Part shown: positions 18,192 through 26,759 of the stretch, in pieces | Position numbering within the stretch: the stretch's first letter is position 1 | Layout: each line of letters begins with the position of its first letter | From: CAZJPD01 sp964547795 | Lineage (GTDB): Bacteria > Pseudomonadota > Alphaproteobacteria > Rickettsiales > Midichloriaceae | Assembly: GCA_964547795.1 (NCBI GenBank) | Contig: CAZJPD010000011.1 | Coordinates: 1 to 28,608, forward strand | Direction: 5' to 3' | DNA: 28,608 nt | Translations under genes and position numbers: made by a program | Notes under the pieces: model-generated | Told to the model about the DNA's origin: nothing | Database searches by the model: none | Seen by the model: only the letters and a program-made list of their open reading frames with translations

Positions 18192-21100
18192 ATGACATAC
18201 CTTTTTTCAACATTAATTAAAGAAAAATGCCCTAGTATTAAGGATAAGAAAGATGTCAGTATTAAGATTGGTAATGATGATGAAATAGCAGTTCCATGGG
18301 CAACTTTAGAGCAAGACCATCAATATGATCAAGAGAGCTTACCTCAGCGTTTGTACAAGGCACTTTCAGATGGCACTAATGTTAGTGTTGTTGAAAAGGG
18401 GGGAGGGATGTTCAAGAGAGATACTTGGCAACAAGTAACGTGGAATGATTTAGTTGATATTGTAGAACAAAATCCTGATATCTATTTCGCAAACATCACA
18501 GAACAACCTACAGAATTTGCTTCAATAAAGATGTTAGAAGACGAAAAGGCAGTACAAAAGCTGGATGATGATGGTAAATTATGGAAACTAGCAGCATCAG
18601 TAAGGTCTTTACAAAAATCATCAAGGAAAAGGCAAGAATCTGCAATAGAACAACTGAAACAGATAGTAGATGGTTTGAAAATACAAAGGGAAAGTGTGGA
18701 ACGGGCAAAAGAAAAACATGATGCTGACCAAAAAACGTGGCAAGACCTTACAACAGCTAAACAAGGCAATGTTGATGAAGCAGCACTTAAGGCTGCATCA
18801 GAAGCGTATGATACAAGCATTCAAGGATTGAATACAGCTCAGGCATCACTACAACAAATAGAAACTCATTGGGAAGAGGGGCATCAAAAGATGCAACAGG
18901 AGCTGGAAAAAAGCAGGATACAATTTAGTTTAGTTGATAAATTTAATCCTCAAGTAGTAGAAGAGTATGCAAAACAGCATATAGAAGAACAATGGAAAGA
19001 ACCAAACTTAGAGAATTTACAAAAAGTAGGGGCTTATTTAAATGGTTTAGCACAAGCAGGAGTAAATCCTGAGTGGAAGCCAAAATATACAGAAAAGTTG
19101 TCTTTATTAGTGGAAATAGCTCAACTTGCATCCTTGAGCTAAATGTTGCATCAACACAACTTATAGCTTTGTCTTCACAAATTTTAGAAAAAGTAAGTGA
19201 TCCTGAAGTGCAACAATGCCTTAGTACACTCCCTCCAAATGTTTTATTGCCTTGGGTAAAGGTGTAATGACTGAGGGGATCACTCAACTTGACTTAGCAA
19301 ACACAAAATCTTGCTTAGATGCGATTAAAAACCAACTAGGGGAAGAAGGTAAGCAGCTTGCAGAAAAAGTTGAACTTCTGGAAACAATACAACAAAACAA
19401 AATGACTCCAGAAAATTGGCAAAAAGCCATCCAGCTTCTTGATCAAGATGTTGCTACTTACTTAAAGACACATCAAAACAATATTTATCCTGAAAGGGCA
19501 GAGCTTAGTCAGATAGGGTTATTGACTCAGCTAGTATCTACTGGAACTTTGCAAAAATTAAACCTTCAAGAGGAAGTGTATAGCGAATTATTACAAAGTG
19601 CAAAACCAGAAGAGTTATATAACTTTTTTCAAGCTATTTTATCAGCACAAAACCTTGATGTTACCCCATCTCCAGGAGAGTTGGTTGTTAGCTATCTGGA
19701 ACAATTAGGGTTTAATAATTTTTGTCAACTGGTGGAGAATTCTCCTGATCATTTCACTAAGTTACCTCAAAATGAACAGAGTTTATTCCTAGAGCAACTA
19801 AAGCAGCATAGTAGACTAAGTTTTAAGAAACAGCACATAGATGCTATGCAAAAAGTGGTATCTCCTGAATTAAGACAGCAATTTTATTTAGGCAACATAA
19901 CAGGTGTAGTTGAAGATAATCAGTACCTATACCCTATGTTCCTTATTGCTCTTACTGACCCAAATATAAAGTTGAGTCCAGAAGAGCAACAGCAGCTGAT
20001 CCAAGATATGAAAAATAGGCAAATTACTCCGGATGAAGCAATACTAGAAGAGCTAATAAACCAGGCAAAGTTAAATATTGAAATGGAAAATTTGCAACAA
20101 ATCTTCAAAAATGAGGTTATAGAGCCTGCTATTAAACAATATACATTGGGGCGACTGAAAAATGCTGAGCAGATGAAACAGAGTGTAAATAACTATCTTA
20201 TTGCTCAATTTTTCACTCCAGAGGAGCGACAGGAAATTTACAAAAAAATAATACGAGACAAGTTTCAGACAATTAAAAAAGAAATTCAAGCAAACAGTAT
20301 AGAGGATGTTGAAAGTTTAAAAGTTTCTGTTATGGAACTGCAACGTTTGTGTAATTTTGCACAAGACATTGAAGTAGATGCAATAGATGGTCTCTCTATC
20401 TTGCAATATATGTTGCAAGGTTTAAGTGATAAAGACATAGCCATCAATATAGTAGATGCAATACTCCCTAGATCAGAAGAAGAACAGCGTACAATGCTGC
20501 AAAATCTTCCACAGGAAATGAAAAACCAGTTATTAGAGCAAGCTTGTAGGCAATATTGTCGTGAAAATCTTGCTGCAGCTGATAAAGAGAGGACTGAGAA
20601 AATTGGAATGGCATTGAGCAATGACAACTTCTTGGGTTATATGCTAGAACATCTGCAAGGTGAGGAAATGGCAAGGGGAGTCAGGACTATCCTTATCGGC
20701 AAGTCAGTAGAAGGGCAGAGCGTAATGTTACAAAAGCTTTCCCCAGAACTGCAGGGTAAGTTGCTACAGAGCTTAGAGGGTGAAAACAGAATAAAGGCAA
20801 CAAAGGCAATCCTTCATGGTAAGGCAGAAGAAGAACAACGTACAATACTACAGAGCCTTTCTCAAGAACTGCAAGATGCACTGCTAACACAAGTTTGCGA
20901 AAGTTATTGTCGTGAACAAAATCCTACTGATGCTAGAAAGGAAGAACTTGAAAGAATACATAAAGCTTTGACAAGTACAGGACATGGACATTCATTTTTA
21001 CTGAATGAAAAATCAGAGTTAGGGAAATTTGTATCTAATATTGAGGAAGATGCACAACCTTTAAATAAATTTCTTGCTCAAGTACAAAATATCCAGGGTT

Positions 21101-21517
21101 CTAAATTGCAGGACAAAATTAATATTGATTGGATGATGAAAAACACTGAATTGCCTACACTTAGAAAACTTTATCAAGTTACAGAAAAACTGAGTTTTGA
21201 AAAAGAAGCAGAAAAAAAGAAGCTTCACCTCTTAAAAAGATTGGGATAGTACTCGCATGTCTTACTGTCCTTCCTGGTATCATCTATGGAATATATAAAC
21301 TATCTAAATCTGATAAGGAAAAAGAAGACCTAAAAAAAAAGTAGCAACGCAAGTTTCCAAAGTAGCAAGTGAACTTAAGCCTGCTATTAAGTAGTCAGAG
21401 CAAGAAATTCCTTGGACTCAAAAAATTAATTCAGAAGTGCATCCAGTGCATAAATCTATTGGACATTTTACTCAAGCCCTGGCTCAAGCAAAACAATCAT
21501 TAAGCAGGGAGCGTTGA
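18192..21517 (+). pseudogene. Large unrecognised protein with internal repeats and a late membrane segment, five lesions
   Basis: I do not recognise the family. ATG at 18192 follows GAGGGG and begins MTYLFSTLIKEKCPSIKDK. The frame shifts at CC 19130-19131, at AAA 19258-19260, at A7 21212-21218 and at A9 21332-21340; adding one base in each restores continuity, and a TAG at 21392-21394 remains. The repaired product is about 1,109 residues. It has a soluble N-terminal part, a coiled coil (about residues 140-240, rich in Lys, Glu and Gln), a long all-helical Gln/Leu/Glu-rich middle, three related units at 20461-20990, one membrane helix (IGIVLACLTVLPGIIYGIY, about 21240-21300) and a basic tail ending LSRER. 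Lying on the same strand 245 bases after the virB6 genes, it could be a secretion substrate or accessory factor; that is inference from position and composition only. Confidence 0.7.
20461..20990 (+). repeat. Three internal repeat units in the large unrecognised protein
   Basis: Unit 1 (from 20461) reads ILPRSEEEQRTMLQNL then QACRQYCREN; unit 2 (from 20689) ILIGKSVEGQSVMLQKLSPE; unit 3 (from 20809) ILHGKAEEEQRTILQSLSQE then QVCESYCREQ. Units 1 and 3 share the C-x3-YCRE tail, which unit 2 lacks. The DNA of units 1 and 3 is also alike (GAAGAAGAACARCGTACAAT), so the duplication has not fully diverged. Confidence 0.75.
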
Positions 21518-21622
21518 ACTCATGGGACAACTTGAGTTATAGCTTATTCTGTATTTGCCTCTCTTTCACTGATCTGATTTTTCGGGGTCATTATACAACT
21601 AATACCTCCATGTTATGGCAAT

Positions 21623-22003
21623 CTATTTCAAGAGCTTGTTTTGATTATCTATGGAAAAACTAATACCACCTTTTAGATTTTTAATATGGGGAAATTTATT
21701 TATCTGTAATTTAAAACAATTAGATCGAGTATTATTATCTAAAAATATGAAAATCTTGTGTGCCAATGCCTCTATAGTGCTAAAAGTTTTGTCATTAAAT
21801 TTTTCTAATCCATTGCATATACTATGATAACAAATTGTATCTTTAATATTATCCGTTATAGAAGCTTTTGGAAGGGTTGTAAAATAAATCTCTATTGATA
21901 ATAAAACTCTCTGTTTGTTTTCTCTCTCACTTTTATCAACACCTAAGTATATAAAAAGCTCATAGTCGTTTATTTTCAAAACACTATTGTTTTGTACTTG
22001 CAT
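21623..22003 (-). CDS. folB: Dihydroneopterin aldolase
   Basis: FolB cleaves dihydroneopterin to hydroxymethyl-dihydropterin and glycolaldehyde in folate synthesis. The protein shows YLGVDKSERENKQRVLLSIE, the FolB N-terminal signature with the ER pair, then SITDNIKDTICYHSICNGLE, FSTIEALAHKIF with the conserved Glu, and a final lysine-containing strand KFPHIKNLKGGISFSI. At 126 residues it has the usual length. I chose ATG at 22003 over TTG at 22009; either overlaps the end of mreC by about 20 bases, so the two are translationally coupled. The frame is intact. Confidence 0.93.
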   Translation of the reverse strand: MQVQNNSVLKINDYELFIYLGVDKSERENKQRVLLSIEIYFTTLPKASITDNIKDTICYHSICNGLEKFNDKTFSTIEALAHKIFIFLDNNTRSNCFKLQINKFPHIKNLKGGISFSIDNQNKLLK

Positions 22004-22856
22004 CAGCAAAATTTTCTTCTAGTTTCAAAATGCTTACTAAGGTAAGTTTCTTACTGACCTTTGGACATATTTCGATAAAAATCTCTCCATCTCTTTTGAT
22101 TACTTCGCCAACATAAATGCCATGTGGTATATATCCTCCTTCCCCAGAAGTGACTACAATCTGCCCATCTTTAATTTCCGACTCATCAGTCAAATAGAGC
22201 AATCTTAGATATTTCCCCTTATCCAAACCAGCAGCAACTCCCCAATAATGAGTATTGAGGATTGATACGGGAATTTTTGAATTTTTATCGGTTAAAAGCT
22301 GCATTTTTGAAGATTTATTACTAACATCAATTACCCTCCCTATCAATCTATCATGAGCTACTATAGCATTACCTTTTTGAACCCCATTTTGTATTCCAAT
22401 ATTCAGTAGATAGTGATTAAGGAAGTTTTCATGAGATTCCAGCACAACTCTACCTGTAATTTTTGAAAAAATGAAATTATCTTGAAAATTAAGCAGTCGC
22501 TTTAAATCCTGATTTTCTACTTTTATCAATTCTAAGTCTCGGAGTTTTTCTTTTAATTTTTGATTCTCCAAATAGGTATCTCTACTATTAGTCAGCATGA
22601 AGATATAATTTTTTAGCTCACCATATCTATTTTGAACCCAGTATATTGGATACGAAGCCACTGAATAAGTTGATACCAAAATATCGTGAGTCTTATCACG
22701 AAAATCCNNNNNNNNNNAATCCCTAAATTCAGGTATATTAAGGCTTAATAATATAATTACTAAAAGCAAAAAAATCTTATTAACATGCCTCTTCAGTAAT
22801 TTTATATTCCCAAAAAGCAAGTAAAATTTCTTTGTATTATCCCTATTTTTAACCAT
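21984..22856 (-). CDS. mreC: Rod shape-determining protein MreC, with an assembly gap
   Basis: MreC is a bitopic inner-membrane protein that links the MreB cytoskeleton to wall synthesis. It has a cytoplasmic basic N-terminus, one membrane helix (VNKIFLLLVIILLSLNI), a coiled coil (about residues 85-125 with LKEKLRDLELIKVENQDLKR) and the beta-rich periplasmic domain with GRVIDVSNKSSKMQLLTDKN and VVTSGEGGYIPHGIYVGEV. Ten N split it just after the membrane helix. The start codon directly abuts the lipA stop (TAA then ATG) and the end overlaps folB, so lipA-mreC-folB form a tight operon. MreC without recognisable neighbours mreB or mreD is common in reduced genomes. Confidence 0.95.
   Translation of the reverse strand: MVKNRDNTKKFYLLFGNIKLLKRHVNKIFLLLVIILLSLNIPEFRDXXXXDFRDKTHDILVSTYSVASYPIYWVQNRYGELKNYIFMLTNSRDTYLENQKLKEKLRDLELIKVENQDLKRLLNFQDNFIFSKITGRVVLESHENFLNHYLLNIGIQNGVQKGNAIVAHDRLIGRVIDVSNKSSKMQLLTDKNSKIPVSILNTHYWGVAAGLDKGKYLRLLYLTDESEIKDGQIVVTSGEGGYIPHGIYVGEVIKRDGEIFIEICPKVSKKLTLVSILKLEENFADASTKQ
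22708..22717. other. Assembly gap of ten N
   Basis: Ten N inside mreC. On the minus strand the sequence before the gap ends AGGGATT and the sequence after begins GGATTTTCG, so both flanks share GGATT and may simply overlap. Confidence 0.97.
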
Positions 22857-23780
22857 TTAATTTTTTAATAATCTAGCTTTTTTTAATTTTTCAAAATCTT
22901 CTTGTGCATGATATGATGACCTTGTCAATGAACTTAATGAAACCATATAAAAACCTTTTATTTTTGCCATTTTCTTGTAATAATCAAATTCTTCTAAGTC
23001 AACATACCTCTTGACAGTAGCATGCCTAGGAGTTGGTTGTAAATATTGACTTATGGTAAGGAAGTCAACATCAGCTACTCTCAAATCATCCATAACTTGC
23101 AAAATCTCTTCTTTTGTTTCACCTAAACCTAGCATCATCCCAGATTTTGTAAATATACTACTGTCCAGTTTTTTTACATTATGCAATAAACTTAACGAAT
23201 GAAAATATCTACCACCTGGTCTAATTTTAGGATAGAGTGAGGGGACTGTGTCTAGGTTATGATTAAAAACATCAGGCTTAGCTTTGACTATAGTTTTGTA
23301 CACTTCACCTTTTTTAAGGAAGTCTGGTGTCAGAATTTCTATACTAACAGTAGGGCATGATTTTCTTATCTCTATGATACAATTTGCAAAGTGATTAGCC
23401 CCACCATCCTCTAAATCATCTCTATCAACTGAAGTAATAACAACATGCTTTAATCCTAATTCTTTTACAGACATGGCAATCTTTTCTGGTTCATATGGGT
23501 CGAGTTTATCAGGTAAGCCCGTTTTAATATTACAAAAACGACATGCACGTGTACAAACACTGCCAAGTATTATAAAAGCCGCATGTTTCTTATTCCAGCA
23601 TTCTCCTATATTGGGACATGCTGCTTCTTCACAAACCGTATTTAGTGATTTATCCTCGACAATCTTTTTTATTTTTTTGAAAATTTTTCCAGTTGCTGCT
23701 TTAACTTTTAACCAAGATGGTTTTTCTAGTGGCTTATTATGACTATAAATTTTCTCCATTACTCTTGTTCTCATATCCAT
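22857..23780 (-). CDS. lipA: Lipoyl synthase
   Basis: LipA is a radical-SAM enzyme that inserts two sulfurs into octanoyl groups on lipoyl domains. It has both iron-sulfur cluster motifs: CEEAACPNIGEC, which binds the auxiliary cluster, and CTRACRFCNI, the radical-SAM CxxxCxxC. The C-terminal RSSYHAQE contains the conserved serine that ligates the auxiliary cluster. At 307 residues it is a normal length. ATG at 23780 gives MDMRTRVMEKIYSHNKPLEK; ATG at 23759 is possible and has AAGAG just upstream. The gene begins 12 bases after the 3' end of tRNA-Ser on the same strand. Confidence 0.98.
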   Translation of the reverse strand: MDMRTRVMEKIYSHNKPLEKPSWLKVKAATGKIFKKIKKIVEDKSLNTVCEEAACPNIGECWNKKHAAFIILGSVCTRACRFCNIKTGLPDKLDPYEPEKIAMSVKELGLKHVVITSVDRDDLEDGGANHFANCIIEIRKSCPTVSIEILTPDFLKKGEVYKTIVKAKPDVFNHNLDTVPSLYPKIRPGGRYFHSLSLLHNVKKLDSSIFTKSGMMLGLGETKEEILQVMDDLRVADVDFLTISQYLQPTPRHATVKRYVDLEEFDYYKKMAKIKGFYMVSLSSLTRSSYHAQEDFEKLKKARLLKN

Positions 23781-23792
23781 ATATGCTATGGG

Positions 23793-23879
23793 CGGAAGGA
23801 AAGGGATTTGAACCCTTGTTACTCGTTAAAGTAAACACGCTTTCCAAGCGTGTGCCTTAAACCACTCGGCCACCCTTCC
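23793..23879 (-). tRNA. tRNA-Ser (anticodon GGA)
   Basis: An 87-base cloverleaf on the minus strand. The acceptor GGAAGGG pairs with TCCTTCC, the discriminator is G and CCA is not encoded. The anticodon stem CACGC/GCGTG encloses TTGGAAA, giving GGA (23845-23843), which reads UCC and UCU serine codons. A long variable arm (TTACT/AGTAA stem) confirms the serine class. The T arm is AAGGG-TTCAAAT-CCCTT. Confidence 0.97.
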
Positions 23880-23944
23880 AAAGCTTGGTCAAGGCATGCT
23901 ATACTTAATACACAAAAAAGAAACGCAAGCAATATAAAATTTTA

Positions 23945-23974
23945 TTGACACAAGAGGTAATTTTACAGTAGTAA
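23945..23974 (+). promoter_or_regulatory. Possible promoter for the EamA-type transporter
   Basis: TTGACA at 23945-23950 is a perfect -35 consensus. The best -10 candidate is TAGTAA at 23969-23974, an 18-base spacing and only a half match, 29 bases before the GTG start at 24004. The gene is divergent from tRNA-Ser, so a promoter is expected here. Confidence 0.35.
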
Positions 23975-24003
23975 AAAGCTTTAAGTGGTGTTATCCGCAA
24001 ATT

Positions 24004-24993
24004 GTGATAAGCTCTGAAAAGTTACACCTGACTACTAGCCCACATATTGCTGGCATATCATTAATGGTAGTAAATGCATTCTTTATGTCCTTACTATACG
24101 TGATAGTGAAGGTTTTAACTAGAGATTTCCATTTTTCCTCAAATCAAGTTGGTCTGTTATATAAGCTTAGCATACTGATTATAACATTGCTCTCGTGTAT
24201 TAAACTGGGGTTTGTCCACCATTTAAAAACTAAAAAACTTATGTTCCATGCATTACGTGGTTTTTTCAGTATAGCTGGCTCTTTATCCATGTTTTATGCT
24301 GTATCAATGCTAAAGGTTATTAATGCTGCTGCTATATCTGAATTGACTCCTACTGTTATGGTTATAGCAGGAATTATAGTATTCAACGAAAGATTCACTT
24401 TACCTAAAGTAATATTACTTTTGGGTAGTATAATTGGTGTGTTATTTATAGAGGATTTTCAAGGTTTTGGGAAAAATACTGAATCTGAACCTGGATATTT
24501 ATACGCATTCTTGGCACTGATTTTTTGGTCAGTTAACAATGTAATTATAAAAAAGCTGACTAAAACTGAACATTCAAGAGCACAGTTGTTTTATTCAAGT
24601 CTTTTTGCATCTTTATTCGCCCTGCCTTTATCTTTTTTTAATTTCTCATATGATTTTTCGAACGTTTCTTTGGATGCTACTGTTACCAAATGGCCTGCTT
24701 TTTCATACATTACAACATCTCTGATGATTTCTGCTGGAATTTCAAGTTTACTGCATAAAGTTTCATTTTTTAGAGCTTATAAGTTATCAGATATGTCAAT
24801 AGTTGGTCCTTTTGATTATTTAAGGTTACCTTTCACTGGAATTTTTGCATATCTGATTTTAGGTGAAAGTGTGACAAGCCTTTATTCATTAATGGGATAT
24901 GGGATTATTGTTGCAAGTAGTGTATATTTCATAATACAGAAAGGACAAAAAAACATTAACAATACCAATTGTATGGTATTTAGTATTATATAG
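24004..24993 (+). CDS. DMT-superfamily (EamA) transporter
   Basis: A 329-residue membrane protein with about ten hydrophobic helices in two EamA repeats, roughly residues 15-145 and 160-318. The first repeat ends with AAAISELTPTVMVIAGIIVFNERF, split here by a typical Pro in a helix, and the second with GPFDYLRLPFTGIFAYLILGE, the matching position. Members move small metabolites; a Rickettsia homologue of this type carries S-adenosylmethionine, but the substrate here cannot be told from the sequence. The start is GTG at 24004; the next ATG (24064) would delete part of the first helix. The frame is intact. Confidence 0.9.
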   Translation: MISSEKLHLTTSPHIAGISLMVVNAFFMSLLYVIVKVLTRDFHFSSNQVGLLYKLSILIITLLSCIKLGFVHHLKTKKLMFHALRGFFSIAGSLSMFYAVSMLKVINAAAISELTPTVMVIAGIIVFNERFTLPKVILLLGSIIGVLFIEDFQGFGKNTESEPGYLYAFLALIFWSVNNVIIKKLTKTEHSRAQLFYSSLFASLFALPLSFFNFSYDFSNVSLDATVTKWPAFSYITTSLMISAGISSLLHKVSFFRAYKLSDMSIVGPFDYLRLPFTGIFAYLILGESVTSLYSLMGYGIIVASSVYFIIQKGQKNINNTNCMVFSII

Positions 24994-25056
24994 TATAAAT
25001 TGACTTTTACATGCTTATTGGTTATCATTAAGAAAATTTTGGTAAATATATTATAC

Positions 25057-25564
25057 ATGCGTTATATGGGTTGTTTGATGCTACTTTTTACATTGTCTTC
25101 TTGTTCTAAAATTGAGGTTAAAAAAGAATATCCCAAAACAAGTGAACAAAGGGAAGAGGAGCGTGTCGGAAAATTAACGGGTGAGGGACTTTTTCTTATT
25201 GGAGGGCAATCAAAGTAATTTACATCTGATGAAACAATAAGAGTGAACTCGTATTTATGGAGAGCTACTCTTGATAGTATTAGCTTTATGCCAACTAAAC
25301 TCAACTGATTCATCAGGTGGTGTTGTAATAACAGATTTGTATAGCTTAAATGACAACTCTAGGGAACGTTATAAAGTTAATGTTTTTATTTTTGGGCAAG
25401 AGTTGAGATCTGATTCTATCAAAGTTAATGTATACAAGCAAAAATTAGATAAAAATGGTCGTTGGGAGCAACAATGTTCTGATAACAAGCTTGCTGATAA
25501 AATAAAAGAAAACATTATACATAGAGCAAGAGCATTAAAGATAATGGTAAAGGATATTCAATAG
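25057..25564 (+). pseudogene. DUF3576-like lipoprotein with a nonsense codon and a frameshift
   Basis: ATG at 25057 begins MRYMGCLMLLFTLSSC, a lipoprotein signal with lipobox LSSC. The mature part has EEERVGKLTGEGLFLIGG and then TAA at 25216-25218. The same frame goes on with IRVNSYLWRATLDSISFMP, and a frameshift near 25293 leads to GGVVITDLYSLNDNSRERYK and KVNVFIFGQELRSD. Dropping one A gives SFMPLNSTDSSGGV and a 168-residue product. NSYLWRATLDSISFMP followed by GGVVITD is the pattern I associate with the alphaproteobacterial DUF3576 family, conserved outer-membrane-type lipoproteins of uncertain role. Two lesions in 500 bases suggest inactivation, unless the sequence is in error. Confidence 0.75.
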
Positions 25565-25601
25565 TCAAAATATCCTAAGAAGGTTCATGTCTACAAAAAT
25601 G

Positions 25602-26744
25602 TTATTTTTCTTGAATAAACAAAAACTTTTTAGGGCTAAGTGTGTTCGAAATATGTTTTTTAGTGCTGAGGTTTATATAAATGCCAGTAGCTATTGAAAA
25701 TGCTATCACTGAAGAGCCACCATAGCTGATAAATGGAAGTGTCATGCCTTTTGTGGGGAAAAGATTTAAGGTTACCCCTATATTAAATAAAAATTGCATG
25801 GAAAAATGTAACAATATACCAAAAATAGCATATATGTAGAATAAATCAGATACCTTTGTTAAGCTCCAAAATCCTCTTAAAATAAAAAAGGTAAACGATA
25901 ATATAATTAATATGCAGAAAATAACTCCAAACTCTTCCGCTCCTACAGCAAATATAAAATCTGTATGAGCATCAGGTAACACATATTTTATAGTACCTTC
26001 TCCTGCTCCTTTACCAAAGAGTCCTCCATCTAAATATGATGAGAGTGACTTTTGAATCTGATAGTTTGATGAGTCAACAGGGCTAATAAACTTATCTACT
26101 CTTTGGGTGACATGTGGAAAAAACAAGTATGCTATGTATGTAGCAAATATAAAAAATGCAAGCATAATTAGTAACCATGACAATTTTATTCCTGCTATAA
26201 ATAATGAAGCAAATGTGGCAATACTGTTTGTTACTGTAACCCCAAAATCAGGTTGTAATAATAACAAAATAGCAACCAGTATGTTGAGGAACATGCAAGT
26301 GCAAAACATTTTAAGATTTACTTTAATTTTTTCATCAGAGAGAATTATGGCTAAAAAACACGTATAAAATGGTTTTAAAAATTCTGAAGGTTGCAATGAA
26401 AACCCAAAAATATTTAGCCATCGTTTAGCTCCTTTAATGGTATCGCCAAAAAATATGACTAGTATAAGTAGTACTATGGTTGCAATAAACCCTACTAAAA
26501 TAATTTTTCTTATAAATTTCTCACTGACAGTTGAAAGAAATAAAATTATACCTAAACCAAGCACTAAAAAAACAAGCTGTCGTTTTACAAAATAATAACT
26601 GGGCAACCCTAACTTCTCTGCAACACCTGTTCCTGCTGATGCTAATAACAATATACCTAATAACATGATAAACACAATGTTGGCTACAGCAACCAGGTCA
26701 ATAGAATCCCACCATTTTGATTTTAGTCTTGTGTTGAATTTCAC
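25602..26744 (-). CDS. ftsW: Peptidoglycan glycosyltransferase FtsW (SEDS family)
   Basis: FtsW polymerises septal peptidoglycan from lipid II with a partner penicillin-binding protein. It has about ten membrane helices and the SEDS motifs GAKRWLNIFGFSLQPSEFLK, LPDAHTDFIFAVGAEEFG and LFPTKGMTLPFISYGGSS. The PTKGMTLPFISYGGSS form and the N-terminal YYFVKRQLVFL indicate FtsW rather than RodA. The start is GTG at 26744, with AGGA 7 bases upstream. It lies 15 bases downstream of the hydrolase gene on the same strand, so they are probably co-transcribed. The frame is intact. Confidence 0.93.
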   Translation of the reverse strand: MKFNTRLKSKWWDSIDLVAVANIVFIMLLGILLLASAGTGVAEKLGLPSYYFVKRQLVFLVLGLGIILFLSTVSEKFIRKIILVGFIATIVLLILVIFFGDTIKGAKRWLNIFGFSLQPSEFLKPFYTCFLAIILSDEKIKVNLKMFCTCMFLNILVAILLLLQPDFGVTVTNSIATFASLFIAGIKLSWLLIMLAFFIFATYIAYLFFPHVTQRVDKFISPVDSSNYQIQKSLSSYLDGGLFGKGAGEGTIKYVLPDAHTDFIFAVGAEEFGVIFCILIILSFTFFILRGFWSLTKVSDLFYIYAIFGILLHFSMQFLFNIGVTLNLFPTKGMTLPFISYGGSSVIAFSIATGIYINLSTKKHISNTLSPKKFLFIQEK

Positions 26745-26759
26745 AGTAATATCCTAGCG

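Noticed and set aside
6978..21340. Programmed ribosomal frameshifting at the homopolymer runs
   Set aside because: There are twelve shifts in both directions, at different bases and several at runs of only two to four, with no recurring slippery heptamer plus downstream structure. Decay or error is simpler.
21517..21540. AACTCA ... TGAGTT hairpin after the large gene as a terminator
   Set aside because: The stem is only six AT-rich pairs with a ten-base loop and no T run follows, so I do not call a terminator.
25602..26744. RodA (MrdB) as the identity of the SEDS protein
   Set aside because: PTKGMTLPFISYGGSS and the N-terminal FVKRQ motif are FtsW features. MreC is nearby in the window but not in the same operon.
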